From Winogradskyella haliclonae (GTDB taxonomy: Bacteria > Bacteroidota > Bacteroidia > Flavobacteriales > Flavobacteriaceae), in NCBI RefSeq assembly GCF_014635865.1, contig NZ_BMDQ01000004.1, positions 62,001-126,000 on the forward strand: a stretch of 64,000 nt of DNA, given 5' to 3'. Below the pieces are notes generated by a model. That model searched no databases. It was not told the DNA's origin and worked only from the letters and a program-made list of their open reading frames with translations. Below, piece by piece: positions 36,696 to 45,958 of the stretch. Every line of letters starts with the position of its first letter. Position 1 is the first letter of the stretch. The position numbers and the translations under genes are program-made.

Positions 36696-39074
36696 CTATT
36701 CATCTATACTTGTTATAGATTTATAATGTTTTGAAATACGCTCATTAAATTGTTTTGCTATATATTTTTTGTTTCTAACTGCGCTTTGTCTAAGTTTCAA
36801 AATTGGTTTACCCTTTCTATCATACTTTAGATTTTTAACACTAATATCTACATCTATAATTTTTGACCATCTTGGGTTTAGAGAATCGTCAGCCAAAATA
36901 AATTCAAGTAAGAAATCTGCATTCCTCTCAGATATAGATAAATCATAGGTTATACAGTACCGAGTTATATCGGTAAAAGTAATAGAATTATCATCTGATA
37001 TTTCGAGCCAAATTTCTTTTAAACAATCATGAAATTGATTTGAACTGAAATAATCCATGTAAAATGATCTAGCCCAAAGAATCAAATCCAAAATAGTTCT
37101 TTTGTAATATTTTGGGTCTTTTTCACCAATCAAGGATAATATTAATTCTTTAGTCATTTTGTCAAACAGACCCAACATAGACTTAAGCATATATTTTCGC
37201 TCCGAATTACTAATTAAATGAGCTGCTTTTAAAACCTTAGACGCATGTATAATATAAGTTGATTTATCTAATGTATCTGTTGGATATTGTTTCAATTTTG
37301 CAATCTGAGAAACTAAACTTGCATTTTCCGGCACCTTGCCGGCATAAAAAATACTTGGATTTAACCACCACTCATCTAAAATATTATCAGCTAGATAAAT
37401 TTCATTTTTAGAACTATATGCCAAAGACGACAAATATTCCTGAATGGTCAAGTGGAAAAATCTAAATTTATTAGTTTCGTTATTGTAAATTAATATGTTA
37501 GAATTAGTTCCAATATTCTCCAAAAATTCTTCTGGGTTTTTTAAAATTTCTACAGGTCTTTCAACCTTTAATTTCTTTAAAAACTTAAGTAATTCTTCTC
37601 TACTAATTTCTTTTGTGTTATTGTAATGCATTTTACCTGCAATTTCCTTCAATACATATAACCTCTCTTTTAATTTATATTGTTGAGATACACCTCTTTC
37701 TTTATCCCATTTATCCAAGAATAAATCCATAAATTTTTCGTAAAGTTCAGTAATGTTCCTTGGCAAATCCTTCGGGTCAATCTTATCTTCTTTAAATAAA
37801 ATTGCTAATAATATTGTTGTTAAGGGTGTTTTAGGAAATGCATTAACAATCTCACCCTTAGTAACCATTGCAACAAATGACTCTGCTTGTTGACCATCAG
37901 GTATAATTTTTTCACCAACTTTCACTAACTCTCCTAGGTTCAAAGACATTAATTCAAACTGATCAAAAATTGAATCAAGCTCCAAATCATTTTTAACAAT
38001 ATCAGAGGTTCTAGAAGATAAAATGATTTGAATATTGTAATCTGAAATAGCGAAAGCTTTAATTTCATTTATGATTTTTTTTCTAAGATCTAGGTTCTGA
38101 ACTTCATCTAGTCCATCAAGTAAAAATAAAATGTCTTGGTTATCATAATCAGCTATATCAAAACTGTGTTTTGTTAAATTATAATAAAAATCATCTATGT
38201 AATTAGACACTGGTGTTATCGAGTCATTATTCAATTTATTAAGTTCAATGTAGAAAGCTATTGAATTTGGTTTTGACAATATAAAATCTTTGCCTATTTT
38301 TTTTAGTATTGTGGTTTTCCCTGAGGTTGCGATACCATGCAGAAATAATGACCGTCTATTTTCAATAATTTTCTTAGTATCAGGCAAGAATCTCACCGGC
38401 AGTTTAGTCGTATGTCCTTCTAAATATTTCTCCCTATCTTTTTCGAATTTAGTACTCCTAGCTTTTACAGATAACTCAAATTCACCAAAATTATCAATAT
38501 TTATATCAAAATCAGTTTGTAAAAACTTTAAGGATTTGTTCTGCAACACATCGGTGAGCATTTGCTCATTGAATTTAGTCAGAAGTACATTTTGGTTTTT
38601 GTTTACTACAAGATTAGTTAATCCTTTATCTTTAAAATAATCACTTAATTGATTTTGAGACCAAAATGTTACGTCTGATTTATTTGACTCATCAATTTCT
38701 TCTGCTATTAGAGTTTTAGTATTACCAGAAAATACACCACTACAAATCACCATTACTTTGTTAATCTGAACTCTACCAAATGATGTACTTGGATATTTGC
38801 TTTTAAAACACTCTCTAACCTGCCTATGGACTTCACCCAAAGTAGATTGTGTAATGTTTCCTGATTTTACCACACAAGCATACCAAACCTTATTACCGAA
38901 GGTATCTTTTTCATAAAAGACAATATCTTTTCCAAATTCAGTAGTTCCATGATGATGATCTATCTCTTGAAAATTTAGCTTTTCAAATAATTGTATTAAA
39001 ATAAGTCTAAGTTTTTTTTCGTCTAAACTCTTTAATTTTTGCTTAAAATCTTCATCACTCAATCTATAATTCAT
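36696..39074 (-). CDS. Restriction-endonuclease-like/NACHT NTPase, candidate bacterial NLR defence protein
   Basis: The 792-residue product joins three parts. Residues about 10-150 look like a PD-(D/E)xK nuclease of the Mrr type: TTEFGKDIVFYEKDTFGNKV with Asp50, then WYACVVKSGNI with Lys70. Residues about 240-400 are a NACHT NTPase: Walker A HGIATSGKTT (Lys253), Walker B ILFLLDGLDE (Asp320, Asp323), sensor ILSSR. After the NACHT helical part (TPLTTILLAILFKEDKIDPK) comes FHLTIQEYL near residue 540, then an alpha-helical C-terminal half that may be the sensor. Known proteins with this design (bNACHT, Avs) block phage by abortive DNA cleavage. Here it is a lone gene. The role is inferred. Confidence 0.85.
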   Translation of the reverse strand: MNYRLSDEDFKQKLKSLDEKKLRLILIQLFEKLNFQEIDHHHGTTEFGKDIVFYEKDTFGNKVWYACVVKSGNITQSTLGEVHRQVRECFKSKYPSTSFGRVQINKVMVICSGVFSGNTKTLIAEEIDESNKSDVTFWSQNQLSDYFKDKGLTNLVVNKNQNVLLTKFNEQMLTDVLQNKSLKFLQTDFDINIDNFGEFELSVKARSTKFEKDREKYLEGHTTKLPVRFLPDTKKIIENRRSLFLHGIATSGKTTILKKIGKDFILSKPNSIAFYIELNKLNNDSITPVSNYIDDFYYNLTKHSFDIADYDNQDILFLLDGLDEVQNLDLRKKIINEIKAFAISDYNIQIILSSRTSDIVKNDLELDSIFDQFELMSLNLGELVKVGEKIIPDGQQAESFVAMVTKGEIVNAFPKTPLTTILLAILFKEDKIDPKDLPRNITELYEKFMDLFLDKWDKERGVSQQYKLKERLYVLKEIAGKMHYNNTKEISREELLKFLKKLKVERPVEILKNPEEFLENIGTNSNILIYNNETNKFRFFHLTIQEYLSSLAYSSKNEIYLADNILDEWWLNPSIFYAGKVPENASLVSQIAKLKQYPTDTLDKSTYIIHASKVLKAAHLISNSERKYMLKSMLGLFDKMTKELILSLIGEKDPKYYKRTILDLILWARSFYMDYFSSNQFHDCLKEIWLEISDDNSITFTDITRYCITYDLSISERNADFLLEFILADDSLNPRWSKIIDVDISVKNLKYDRKGKPILKLRQSAVRNKKYIAKQFNERISKHYKSITSIDE

Positions 39075-39093
39075 AATTCTGTTTTCATATTAA

Positions 39094-39117
39094 ATATTTG
39101 GATACTAACCAAATATA
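39094..39117 (-). promoter_or_regulatory. NACHT gene -7 box inside an inverted repeat
   Basis: The minus-strand box TATATTTG (plus 39110-39117) matches TAnnTTTG. It overlaps an eight-base inverted repeat, ATATTTGG (39094-39101) and CCAAATAT (39109-39116), with a seven-base spacer covering the likely start of transcription. The ATG is at 39074, giving a leader of about 30 bases. No convincing -33 box is seen. The repeat could bind a repressor. Confidence 0.5.
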
Positions 39118-39319
39118 TTAAATTTAAATGCTTTAAAGAAGTATTTAAAAACTGCCCTTCAATTAAACTAAAATTAATCGATTTTGACTCTAATTATTCA
39201 TTGCAATTTTTATCCAATTTGATTGTAAAACTATAATTGGATAGCTCATCACCTGCCTATCTACAAACTGGAGTTCGGAATGACAATGAAATCTTAAGAC
39301 AAAATCAAAATAACAAAAC

Positions 39320-40672
39320 TTAAAACAGTTTTGTCACCTCATCAAAATCCAGACCACCATAATTACCAGAACTCATTAAGAGCAGCGCTTTATTTTCAAA
39401 ATTCTGTGAGAATAAATAGGCTTTAAAATCTTGAGGATTGGTGTAGATTATTAAATCGTCGCGTTCAAAAGCATCAGCAATTTGTTGGTGAGAGACTTCT
39501 TCGAGTTTTTTAATTTCAACGGCGTGTGGTGAGTAAAACACAACGGCTTTATCTGCTGCGTCTAGTGCGCCTTTGTACTCCTTTAAAAACGCCGCATTAA
39601 GGCTAGAATAGGTGTGTAATTCTAAACAGGCCAATAATTCTTTGTCTTGGTATTGCGCTTTTACAGCCTCTGTTGTGGCCTTTACTTTACTTGGTGAGTG
39701 TGCAAAATCTTTATAAGCCACAGATGTATTAGATTCGGCTATTTTTTCTAAACGTTTATTCGCGCCTTTAAATGTAGAAATGGCTTCGTAAAAATCATCC
39801 TCGTCAATGCCCATATGCTGGCAAATCCATTTCGCACCAGCCAAATTATTTAAGTTATGTGCGCCAAAGACTTCAATTGGCATAGGACCTTCAGACGTAT
39901 CTAAAAGTGTTTCTCCGTTTTCAACTTCATATTGGGGTGTTTGGTATGGTATTTTTCTAATCTGGTTCTCTGACACTTCTACCACACGTTTTACTTCAGC
40001 ATCTTCTTCATTATAATTAATACTTCCGCCACGAACAATTGAGTCTACAAAAATGCTAAACTGCTCCACATAATTCTCATAGGTCGGGAACACATTAATA
40101 TGGTCCCAAGCAATGCCGCTTAATAATGCAATATTAGGTTTGTACAAATGAAATTTTGGCCGTCTATCTATCGGAGAACTTAAGTATTCATCGCCTTCTA
40201 AAACTATAAAATCATTATCTTCGGTGAGTTTTACCATAACATCAAAGCCTTCAAGTTGTGCACCGACCATATAATCGACATCTCTATCGTGATAATGCAT
40301 GACATGTAAAATCATGGAGGTTATTGTCGTCTTTCCGTGACTTCCACCAATAACCACACGTGTTTTATCTTTGGACTGCTCGTACAGAAACTCAGGATAG
40401 CTATAAATCTTAAGACCTAAGTCCTGTGCTTTTAGCAACTCAGGATTATCCGCTTTGGCATGCATACCTAAGACAATAGCATCTAAATCTGATGTGATTT
40501 TTTCAGGAAACCAACCAAAAACTTCTGGTAACAACCCTTTAGCTTCTAATCGTGATTTTGAAGGGTCAAAAATAGTATCGTCACTTCCTGTGACTTTGTA
40601 ACCTTTATTGTGAAGCGCTAAAGCTAAATTGTGCATTGCTGCACCACCGATGGCGATAAAATGTACGTTCAT
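39320..40672 (-). CDS. mpl: Murein peptide ligase Mpl
   Basis: Mpl joins recycled L-Ala-gamma-D-Glu-meso-DAP tripeptide to UDP-MurNAc in peptidoglycan recycling. The 450-residue product starts MNVHFIAIGGAAMHNLALAL, with a Rossmann-like first domain, the ATP loop VVIGGSHGKTTITSMILHVM, FIVLEGDEYLSSPIDRRPKF (where Mpl, unlike MurC, keeps EGDEY), LLSGIAWDHINVFP, and the C-terminal KDFAHSPSKVKATTEAVKAQ. Length fits Mpl. The 245-base upstream side holds the NACHT promoter region; the gene appears to be monocistronic. A 66-base gap separates it from the TolC gene. Confidence 0.93.
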   Translation of the reverse strand: MNVHFIAIGGAAMHNLALALHNKGYKVTGSDDTIFDPSKSRLEAKGLLPEVFGWFPEKITSDLDAIVLGMHAKADNPELLKAQDLGLKIYSYPEFLYEQSKDKTRVVIGGSHGKTTITSMILHVMHYHDRDVDYMVGAQLEGFDVMVKLTEDNDFIVLEGDEYLSSPIDRRPKFHLYKPNIALLSGIAWDHINVFPTYENYVEQFSIFVDSIVRGGSINYNEEDAEVKRVVEVSENQIRKIPYQTPQYEVENGETLLDTSEGPMPIEVFGAHNLNNLAGAKWICQHMGIDEDDFYEAISTFKGANKRLEKIAESNTSVAYKDFAHSPSKVKATTEAVKAQYQDKELLACLELHTYSSLNAAFLKEYKGALDAADKAVVFYSPHAVEIKKLEEVSHQQIADAFERDDLIIYTNPQDFKAYLFSQNFENKALLLMSSGNYGGLDFDEVTKLF

Positions 40673-40738
40673 ACAACAAATATAATTTATAGACTTGAGA
40701 CTCTAGACTACCAAGGTTAGAAAATAGAAGTTCAAGTT

Positions 40739-42142
40739 CTAAAGCTCAGGATTAACAGCTAAGCTATTAAACAACTTTGCTTTAGTGTTGAAAAATTTAT
40801 TCTGAATCTCTATAGCTTTAAGTTGACCTTCGATAAGTTTTGATTCCCGAGAATTGACTAGAAACAAAGAGCTTTCCCCTAATTGAAATTTACGTTCTTC
40901 GGCGATTAACATTTGCTGGTAGTCCCCTACCATTTGTACTGTGATTTCGTTTTGAGTAACATAAGAATCTAACTCCTGCTTTAGGCCATTAATCTTATTT
41001 TGAAGCTGAACACGAGTGGCATCAATTTCAAATTCTGTATCGCTTAATTTTATCTTAGCTAACTTTAAATCGCCACGTTCTTTTCTTAAAAACAGAGGTG
41101 TACTTATTTTTAAACCACCTTTGTAATCTTGTGTATTAAACGAGCGTCCAATATCTGGAGTTTCGGTCAGAAAATTATACTCTAAATCTACACGAGGCAA
41201 CAGCATATTAGCTTTTAAACGTTTTTCTACATTCAAACTTTGACGTTTAAAATCTAAAGATTGCATTTTTGGGTGTGCATCTATAGCTAATTCTTGGCTT
41301 TGTAATTGATCGATATTAAAGGTGGCATCAACGATTGGTTCTGTATCAATATCTGGAATAACATTTGGCTGCAACTCTACAGGAATATTATTATCCAACC
41401 ACAGAAAAGTTGATAATTCTAAAGACGCTTTCAGTAGCTGCACACGTGATTGTTCTAAACTTAGTTTTCTACTGTTGAGTGCTATTCGTGCTTCTGTAGC
41501 ATCAATCTGTGCATTTTCGCCTAATTCTACACCTCGAACGACACCACGATAACGCAACTCCGCATTGGTCAAGAAATTTTCGAAAAGTTTTAATTCGTTA
41601 TATGCTTTTAACCATTTAAAATACACCTTTGATGCTTCAAATAGAATATTATTGACATAAATATCCCTATCAGCCTTGGCTTGTTCTCTAAACAGTTTAG
41701 CTTGCTTTAATGATGCCATTCTATCATTAATTAGCAATCCTCTTAAAACCGGGACTGATACACCAGCAGAATACAAACCGCCTTCAGGTATAAAATTTTC
41801 AGGATTTAAAAAATCGCCTGTATTCTCTTCAAAAGATGCTTTTAGTTCTACACCAAACCATGTTGGCACTTTAAATGTCCCATTGAGTTGTTCCCAATAT
41901 TCTGTACCTTTAAGTCGTTTGTTATCATAATCAACATCAATTTTTGGATCAAATGCACCTCGGGATTTTAATAGTTTCGCTTGGCTTTCGTCAATAACTA
42001 GGTTGGCTTGTTTGACTATAGGATGAAATTTTTTGACATAGCCCAAATACTCATCAAATCGTAACACATTTACCAGACTATCTGATTGAGAAAATCCAGA
42101 GAGCGTAAAAACCAATAGAATAAATGAAATTAGATGTTTCAT
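40739..42142 (-). CDS. TolC-family outer-membrane efflux protein
   Basis: TolC-like proteins form the outer-membrane channel of tripartite exporters. The 467-residue product has a signal peptide (MKHLISFILLVFTLSGFSQS) and the alternating long helices and strands of the OEP family, with coiled-coil repeats such as EQAKADRDIYVNNILFEASK and LNSRKLSLEQSRVQLLKASL. It is the last gene of the tetR-ABC-HlyD-TolC operon, three bases after the HlyD-like gene, so it should be the exit duct of that export system. Confidence 0.9.
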   Translation of the reverse strand: MKHLISFILLVFTLSGFSQSDSLVNVLRFDEYLGYVKKFHPIVKQANLVIDESQAKLLKSRGAFDPKIDVDYDNKRLKGTEYWEQLNGTFKVPTWFGVELKASFEENTGDFLNPENFIPEGGLYSAGVSVPVLRGLLINDRMASLKQAKLFREQAKADRDIYVNNILFEASKVYFKWLKAYNELKLFENFLTNAELRYRGVVRGVELGENAQIDATEARIALNSRKLSLEQSRVQLLKASLELSTFLWLDNNIPVELQPNVIPDIDTEPIVDATFNIDQLQSQELAIDAHPKMQSLDFKRQSLNVEKRLKANMLLPRVDLEYNFLTETPDIGRSFNTQDYKGGLKISTPLFLRKERGDLKLAKIKLSDTEFEIDATRVQLQNKINGLKQELDSYVTQNEITVQMVGDYQQMLIAEERKFQLGESSLFLVNSRESKLIEGQLKAIEIQNKFFNTKAKLFNSLAVNPEL

Positions 42143-42145
42143 TGA

Positions 42146-43495
42146 TTATTTCTTTTTTGCGTCTGTATTTTCGATAGGTTGATAATAATTTGGTGGAAAT
42201 CCATTAAGTTGCCTCCATAGCTCGAACCAAATCGGAACATCGTCTAATAATGCCATTGTAAATGCACCTGAACCTGCACGTATATCTTTCGGCCATGGAT
42301 GGTCTTCTGAGTCTGGTTTAAGTAGCACTCTAAATTTACCGTTTGGACTTATAAAACGTTCTACCGCAACAACTTCTGCACCATATGTCCCATAAGAGAC
42401 ATTTGGCCAACCACTAAAAACAATTGCTGGCCAACCATCGAACTGTACGCGAACTTTCTCACCTTTGTGGATTAATGGTAAATCTATAGGCTCTACAAAA
42501 GTCTCAACGGCCAAATCTACATTAGTAGGAATGATTCCAACAAGCTCCTCGCCTTCTTTAAACGTTTGGCCAATACCGCCGCGCAATGCTGTATTTATAA
42601 AACCATCGTAAGGTGCTGTTATGTATAACAATCCATTTCTGATACTATAATTAGAGACGTCGCTATCTAGTTTTTGCACTTGGGCCTCAGAATCAAACTG
42701 ATTGGATTGTGCTGAAAATTTCTCGCTTTGCGCTTTTGATATCTTATCGGCATATTCTGCTTTAAGCTTAGAAACCTCAATCTTTGCATTAAGTACGACG
42801 TTCTTACTTGCTAATAACTTAGCTTCTTGAGAGATACGCTTGGCTTCTGTTTCCTGTAATTTTACTCGAGCATCTTCAACGCGTTTAAGTGCTGTAAAAC
42901 CATCTTTAAATAACGATTCAGCACGGTCGTATTTAGTCTGCGCGATTCTTAAATTGGTCTTTGCTGCTTCCAAGTCTATGCTGTCTGCTTGGACCTTTAA
43001 TTGAGACTGATATATTTTGTTCTGCGCCTGTTCAAGCTTTAAGCGTCTTTCACTTGACAAAGCAGAAATACGAACATCTTGTGCTTTTACCTTACCTGCA
43101 TAAGACTCAACAGCAAAGGCCTTTGCATCACGTTGGTTTTGTGTTCGCTGAACCAAATTTGGATCAAAGTATTCACTTTTAATCTCTGCGATTTTCATGA
43201 TGGTATCCCCTTTTTTAACTTCATCGCCTTCGCGTACGAACCATTGTTGTATGCTTCCAGGAATTGGTGACTGTATGGTTTGTGGTCGCTGGTCTGGCGT
43301 TAATGTAGTGACCTTACCGCGGCCAGATATATTCTGAGTCCAAGGTAAAAAGAGCGCTATAAAACCTACTATAGTAAACCCAGCCAAAAAACGACGCCAA
43401 AGTTTATAATAGTCTTTATTAAAAACGAGTTTTGCAGATTTAAACTTAGATAAATCTACTTCTTTATTTAGAGCGTTACGAGATATATTTAACAT
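42146..43495 (-). CDS. HlyD-family periplasmic adaptor (membrane fusion protein)
   Basis: This adaptor links an inner-membrane transporter to a TolC duct. The 449-residue product has one N-terminal transmembrane segment (LAGFTIVGFIALFLPW, about 37-52), a lipoyl-like half-motif (IQSPIPGSIQQWFVREGDEV), a long alpha-helical hairpin (about 125-280), the second lipoyl half and beta-barrel domain with ITAPYDGFINTALRGGIGQT. Length and order are typical of type I-like exporters. It lies nine bases after the ABC gene and three before TolC. Confidence 0.92.
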   Translation of the reverse strand: MLNISRNALNKEVDLSKFKSAKLVFNKDYYKLWRRFLAGFTIVGFIALFLPWTQNISGRGKVTTLTPDQRPQTIQSPIPGSIQQWFVREGDEVKKGDTIMKIAEIKSEYFDPNLVQRTQNQRDAKAFAVESYAGKVKAQDVRISALSSERRLKLEQAQNKIYQSQLKVQADSIDLEAAKTNLRIAQTKYDRAESLFKDGFTALKRVEDARVKLQETEAKRISQEAKLLASKNVVLNAKIEVSKLKAEYADKISKAQSEKFSAQSNQFDSEAQVQKLDSDVSNYSIRNGLLYITAPYDGFINTALRGGIGQTFKEGEELVGIIPTNVDLAVETFVEPIDLPLIHKGEKVRVQFDGWPAIVFSGWPNVSYGTYGAEVVAVERFISPNGKFRVLLKPDSEDHPWPKDIRAGSGAFTMALLDDVPIWFELWRQLNGFPPNYYQPIENTDAKKK

Positions 43496-43504
43496 GACTT
43501 GTGT

Positions 43505-45166
43505 TTAAATGATTTGACCTTTTTGAAGGTTAATGACTTGAGAACAACTGCTAACCCATGCTTCATTAAAGCTTACAACTACTAATGACCAAGGATGCTT
43601 AGCATCTGTCAAGTAATTAATTATTCGTTGGGTTTCTGCAACTTCAAAATGCTCTAATGGCTCTTCTAAAATGAGCATATGAGGTTGTTTTAAAATAGCT
43701 CTTGCCAACATTATCTTTTTGGAAACCGTAAACGGAATTTGCTTACCTTCAGGATAAATTATAGTGTCTAAACCTAATTCTGTCTCTTTAAGATAGTCTG
43801 TTAGACCCACAACTTTTAAAACCGTTTCGATTGTACTTGTTGTTATTGATGCATCGCTAAGAGTTAGATTTTCTTTAATTGTGCCTTCAAAAGGTGTTTC
43901 GTCACTAAGCACCAAACCTAAGTTAGACCTGTAGCTATTGAGTGATAGATTACTTATTGAAGTATCATTTAAAAAGATGCGACCTTTGCTTGGATTGAGA
44001 AGTCCTGAAATAATTCTCAAAAGCGTTGATTTTCCTGAACCACTTTCTCCTTTAATTAAAATTCTACTTTTTGAATTGATATTGAAAGACACATTCCTTA
44101 AAATTGGTTGATTTCGATTTGGCACTTCGTAACAAACACTATCTAATTCAATTTTAAAGCCCTTATCAATGCTAACAGACTCTCCGTCTTGCGATTCAAT
44201 TTTCTTATCTACTACCTGACCCATTTTTTCTAAAGAGGTTAAAACATCATAGAAAGACTCAAGGCCAAGAATTAGTTTTTCAACAGACGCTATGACTAAT
44301 AAAATAATAATTTCAGCGGCTACGAATTGCCCAATGTTCATCTCTTGATTAAGCACCAGTAAACCACCAATAATAAGTAATCCTGCTGTTACTAAAACTT
44401 TAAAACCAATCATTTGAATAAACTGAATTATCAGAATTTTAAAATGGCTTTCTCTGGCTTTCAAATAGCCTTCAACAAGCTTATCGTTTTTATCCACAGC
44501 TAAAGATGTTTTCCCTGAAATTTTGAAACTCATGATAGATCGTGCCACTTCTTGAATCCAATGCGCCACCATATATTTTTTCTGAGACTCTAGTAAACTT
44601 GTATTCATACCACGTTGAATTGTATACTTAAACACCACATAAATGAGTAGTATAAGCAAAACACCAAAGGCTATAAAAAAGGGATGATAGAATGACAATA
44701 AAATCAGTGCAAACAAAATCTGTAAAACTGCAGCAGGCACATCAATGAGTAGTTTTGCCAAACCTTTCTGAACTGCCAAAACATCAAAGAAACGGTTAGC
44801 TAATTCTGGCGGATAGTAATTGTATAATTGGTCCATTTTTATCTTAGGAAATCTATACGTAAACTCAAAAGAAGCACGCATAAATAAGCGCTGTTGGACT
44901 GTTTCTATAATTCGCATTTGCATAAATTGTAAGACACCTACAAAAGCAACACCAAGTGTTACTAAAACAACTAGTACTATCCATGATGTGCTGACTTGCG
45001 CACCTTGAATTAAATTGATAATGGCTTGAATGCCTAAAGGCAAAGTCAAGTTGATTAACCCAGCAAATACGGCATAATATATGACTTGAAATAAATCTTT
45101 ACGCTCAAGTTTAAGCAAGCCTAAAAACCGCTGCCATGGCGTTAATACAGGAATTTCGTTACTCAT
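43505..45166 (-). CDS. ABC exporter half-transporter with degenerate ATPase motifs
   Basis: The 553-residue product has an N-terminal region of five or six membrane helices (about 20-310) and a nucleotide-binding domain (about 340-553), without a C39 peptidase. Walker A is intact (IKGESGSGKSTLLRI). In contrast, the signature LSGGQ is replaced by IPFTV within EGKQIPFTVSKKIMLARAIL; the Walker B acid is Glu (LILEEPLEHFE instead of LILDE); and the H-loop His is Phe (VVVSFNEAW). ATP use may be reduced or need a partner. It is five bases after tetR and upstream of HlyD and TolC genes, so it is the motor of this exporter. Cargo is unknown. Confidence 0.88.
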   Translation of the reverse strand: MSNEIPVLTPWQRFLGLLKLERKDLFQVIYYAVFAGLINLTLPLGIQAIINLIQGAQVSTSWIVLVVLVTLGVAFVGVLQFMQMRIIETVQQRLFMRASFEFTYRFPKIKMDQLYNYYPPELANRFFDVLAVQKGLAKLLIDVPAAVLQILFALILLSFYHPFFIAFGVLLILLIYVVFKYTIQRGMNTSLLESQKKYMVAHWIQEVARSIMSFKISGKTSLAVDKNDKLVEGYLKARESHFKILIIQFIQMIGFKVLVTAGLLIIGGLLVLNQEMNIGQFVAAEIIILLVIASVEKLILGLESFYDVLTSLEKMGQVVDKKIESQDGESVSIDKGFKIELDSVCYEVPNRNQPILRNVSFNINSKSRILIKGESGSGKSTLLRIISGLLNPSKGRIFLNDTSISNLSLNSYRSNLGLVLSDETPFEGTIKENLTLSDASITTSTIETVLKVVGLTDYLKETELGLDTIIYPEGKQIPFTVSKKIMLARAILKQPHMLILEEPLEHFEVAETQRIINYLTDAKHPWSLVVVSFNEAWVSSCSQVINLQKGQII

Positions 45167-45171
45167 CTTTT

Positions 45172-45846
45172 TTAAGATTTTATAGCATTAATTGTTAATT
45201 CTTGGAAAAATTTTGTTGGTGTAACGGTTTCGTTACAATCGGTAATTGATGTAAAATGTTCTTTTAAGAAATGTTGGTGTAGTGCACCTTCGACTATAGT
45301 GCTAGAAATACTTGACGCGTATTTATAGTCTACATTAATAGCTAAAATCATATCACGAAGTCGCGTAATTAAACGCTTATAAACCACGAAGTAACCTTCT
45401 TTGTTTTCGCTATCAACTTCTTTAGTTAAGTAAGACTTCGAATATTCATTAATAATAATTTGATTCAGCTTAACCTCATTAATGTGTAAGAAATCATTAT
45501 CCTCCTTAATAGTTCTAGTCACAACCTCAATGGCTTTCAATAATTTTTCTGTTGGGTTAGGCAAATTTGATGTAGAAAATACCAGCTGATACTCAATCCA
45601 AGCCCAATACCAAGATGTTAGATATAATAAAAGCTTGTGCTTACTTTCGAAATAACGGTAAATCGAACTCTCGTTAGAACCAATTTTAGCTCCTAATTTT
45701 TTGAATGTAAAATTGTCAAAACCAATTTCATCAATTAAAAGGATACTATTGCCAATAATACGCTTTCCTAAATCTGAAGATTCTGGATCTTTTAAAAAGA
45801 TTTTTTCTGGAACCGAAATCTTAATAGTCGAGAGTAGATTTTTCAT
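45172..45846 (-). CDS. TetR-family transcriptional regulator
   Basis: TetR proteins are one-domain DNA-binding repressors with a ligand-binding core. From the ATG at 45846 the 224-residue product has an N-terminal helix-turn-helix (IIGNSILLIDEIGFDNFTFK, KLGAKIGSNESSIYRYFESK) and an all-helical C-terminal domain. A longer in-frame reading from 45888 runs through the palindromic operator and is rejected. It is the first gene of an operon with ABC, HlyD and TolC genes. A palindrome over its own promoter makes autoregulation likely; the ligand is unknown. Confidence 0.9.
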   Translation of the reverse strand: MKNLLSTIKISVPEKIFLKDPESSDLGKRIIGNSILLIDEIGFDNFTFKKLGAKIGSNESSIYRYFESKHKLLLYLTSWYWAWIEYQLVFSTSNLPNPTEKLLKAIEVVTRTIKEDNDFLHINEVKLNQIIINEYSKSYLTKEVDSENKEGYFVVYKRLITRLRDMILAINVDYKYASSISSTIVEGALHQHFLKEHFTSITDCNETVTPTKFFQELTINAIKS

Positions 45847-45862
45847 ATTCAATAATTTAAAA

Positions 45863-45895
45863 CGCAAACTTAATAGTATTACTATCAATTTTGCG
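45863..45895 (-). promoter_or_regulatory. Promoter with 33-base palindromic operator of the tetR operon
   Basis: The left arm CGCAAACTTAATAGTA (45863-45878) and right arm TACTATCAATTTTGCG (45880-45895) match at 14 of 16 paired positions around a central T at 45879. On the minus strand the -7 box TAAGTTTG (plus 45865-45872) lies inside the left arm. The palindrome ends 17 bases before the tetR ATG, so a bound TetR dimer would block RNA polymerase. Confidence 0.75.
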
Positions 45896-45958
45896 AATAA
45901 TTAACATATATTTAAGCTAAAGACTCAGCTTAAGGTATTAATTCGATAAAAAACCTAG

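Noticed and set aside
39237..39319. GAGTTCGGAATGACAATGAA-like stretch between mpl and the NACHT gene, considered as a mobile-element end
   Set aside because: It resembles degenerate intergenic filler; no inverted terminal repeats, target duplication or transposase are present.
43505..45166. ABC transporter gene as a pseudogene
   Set aside because: The frame is intact over 553 codons, with normal spacing to its operon partners; altered motifs alone do not make it a pseudogene.
45912..45933. Seven-base inverted repeat TTAAGCT/AGCTTAA after the TPR gene
   Set aside because: The stem is short and AT-rich with no T run after it, so it is too weak to call a terminator.
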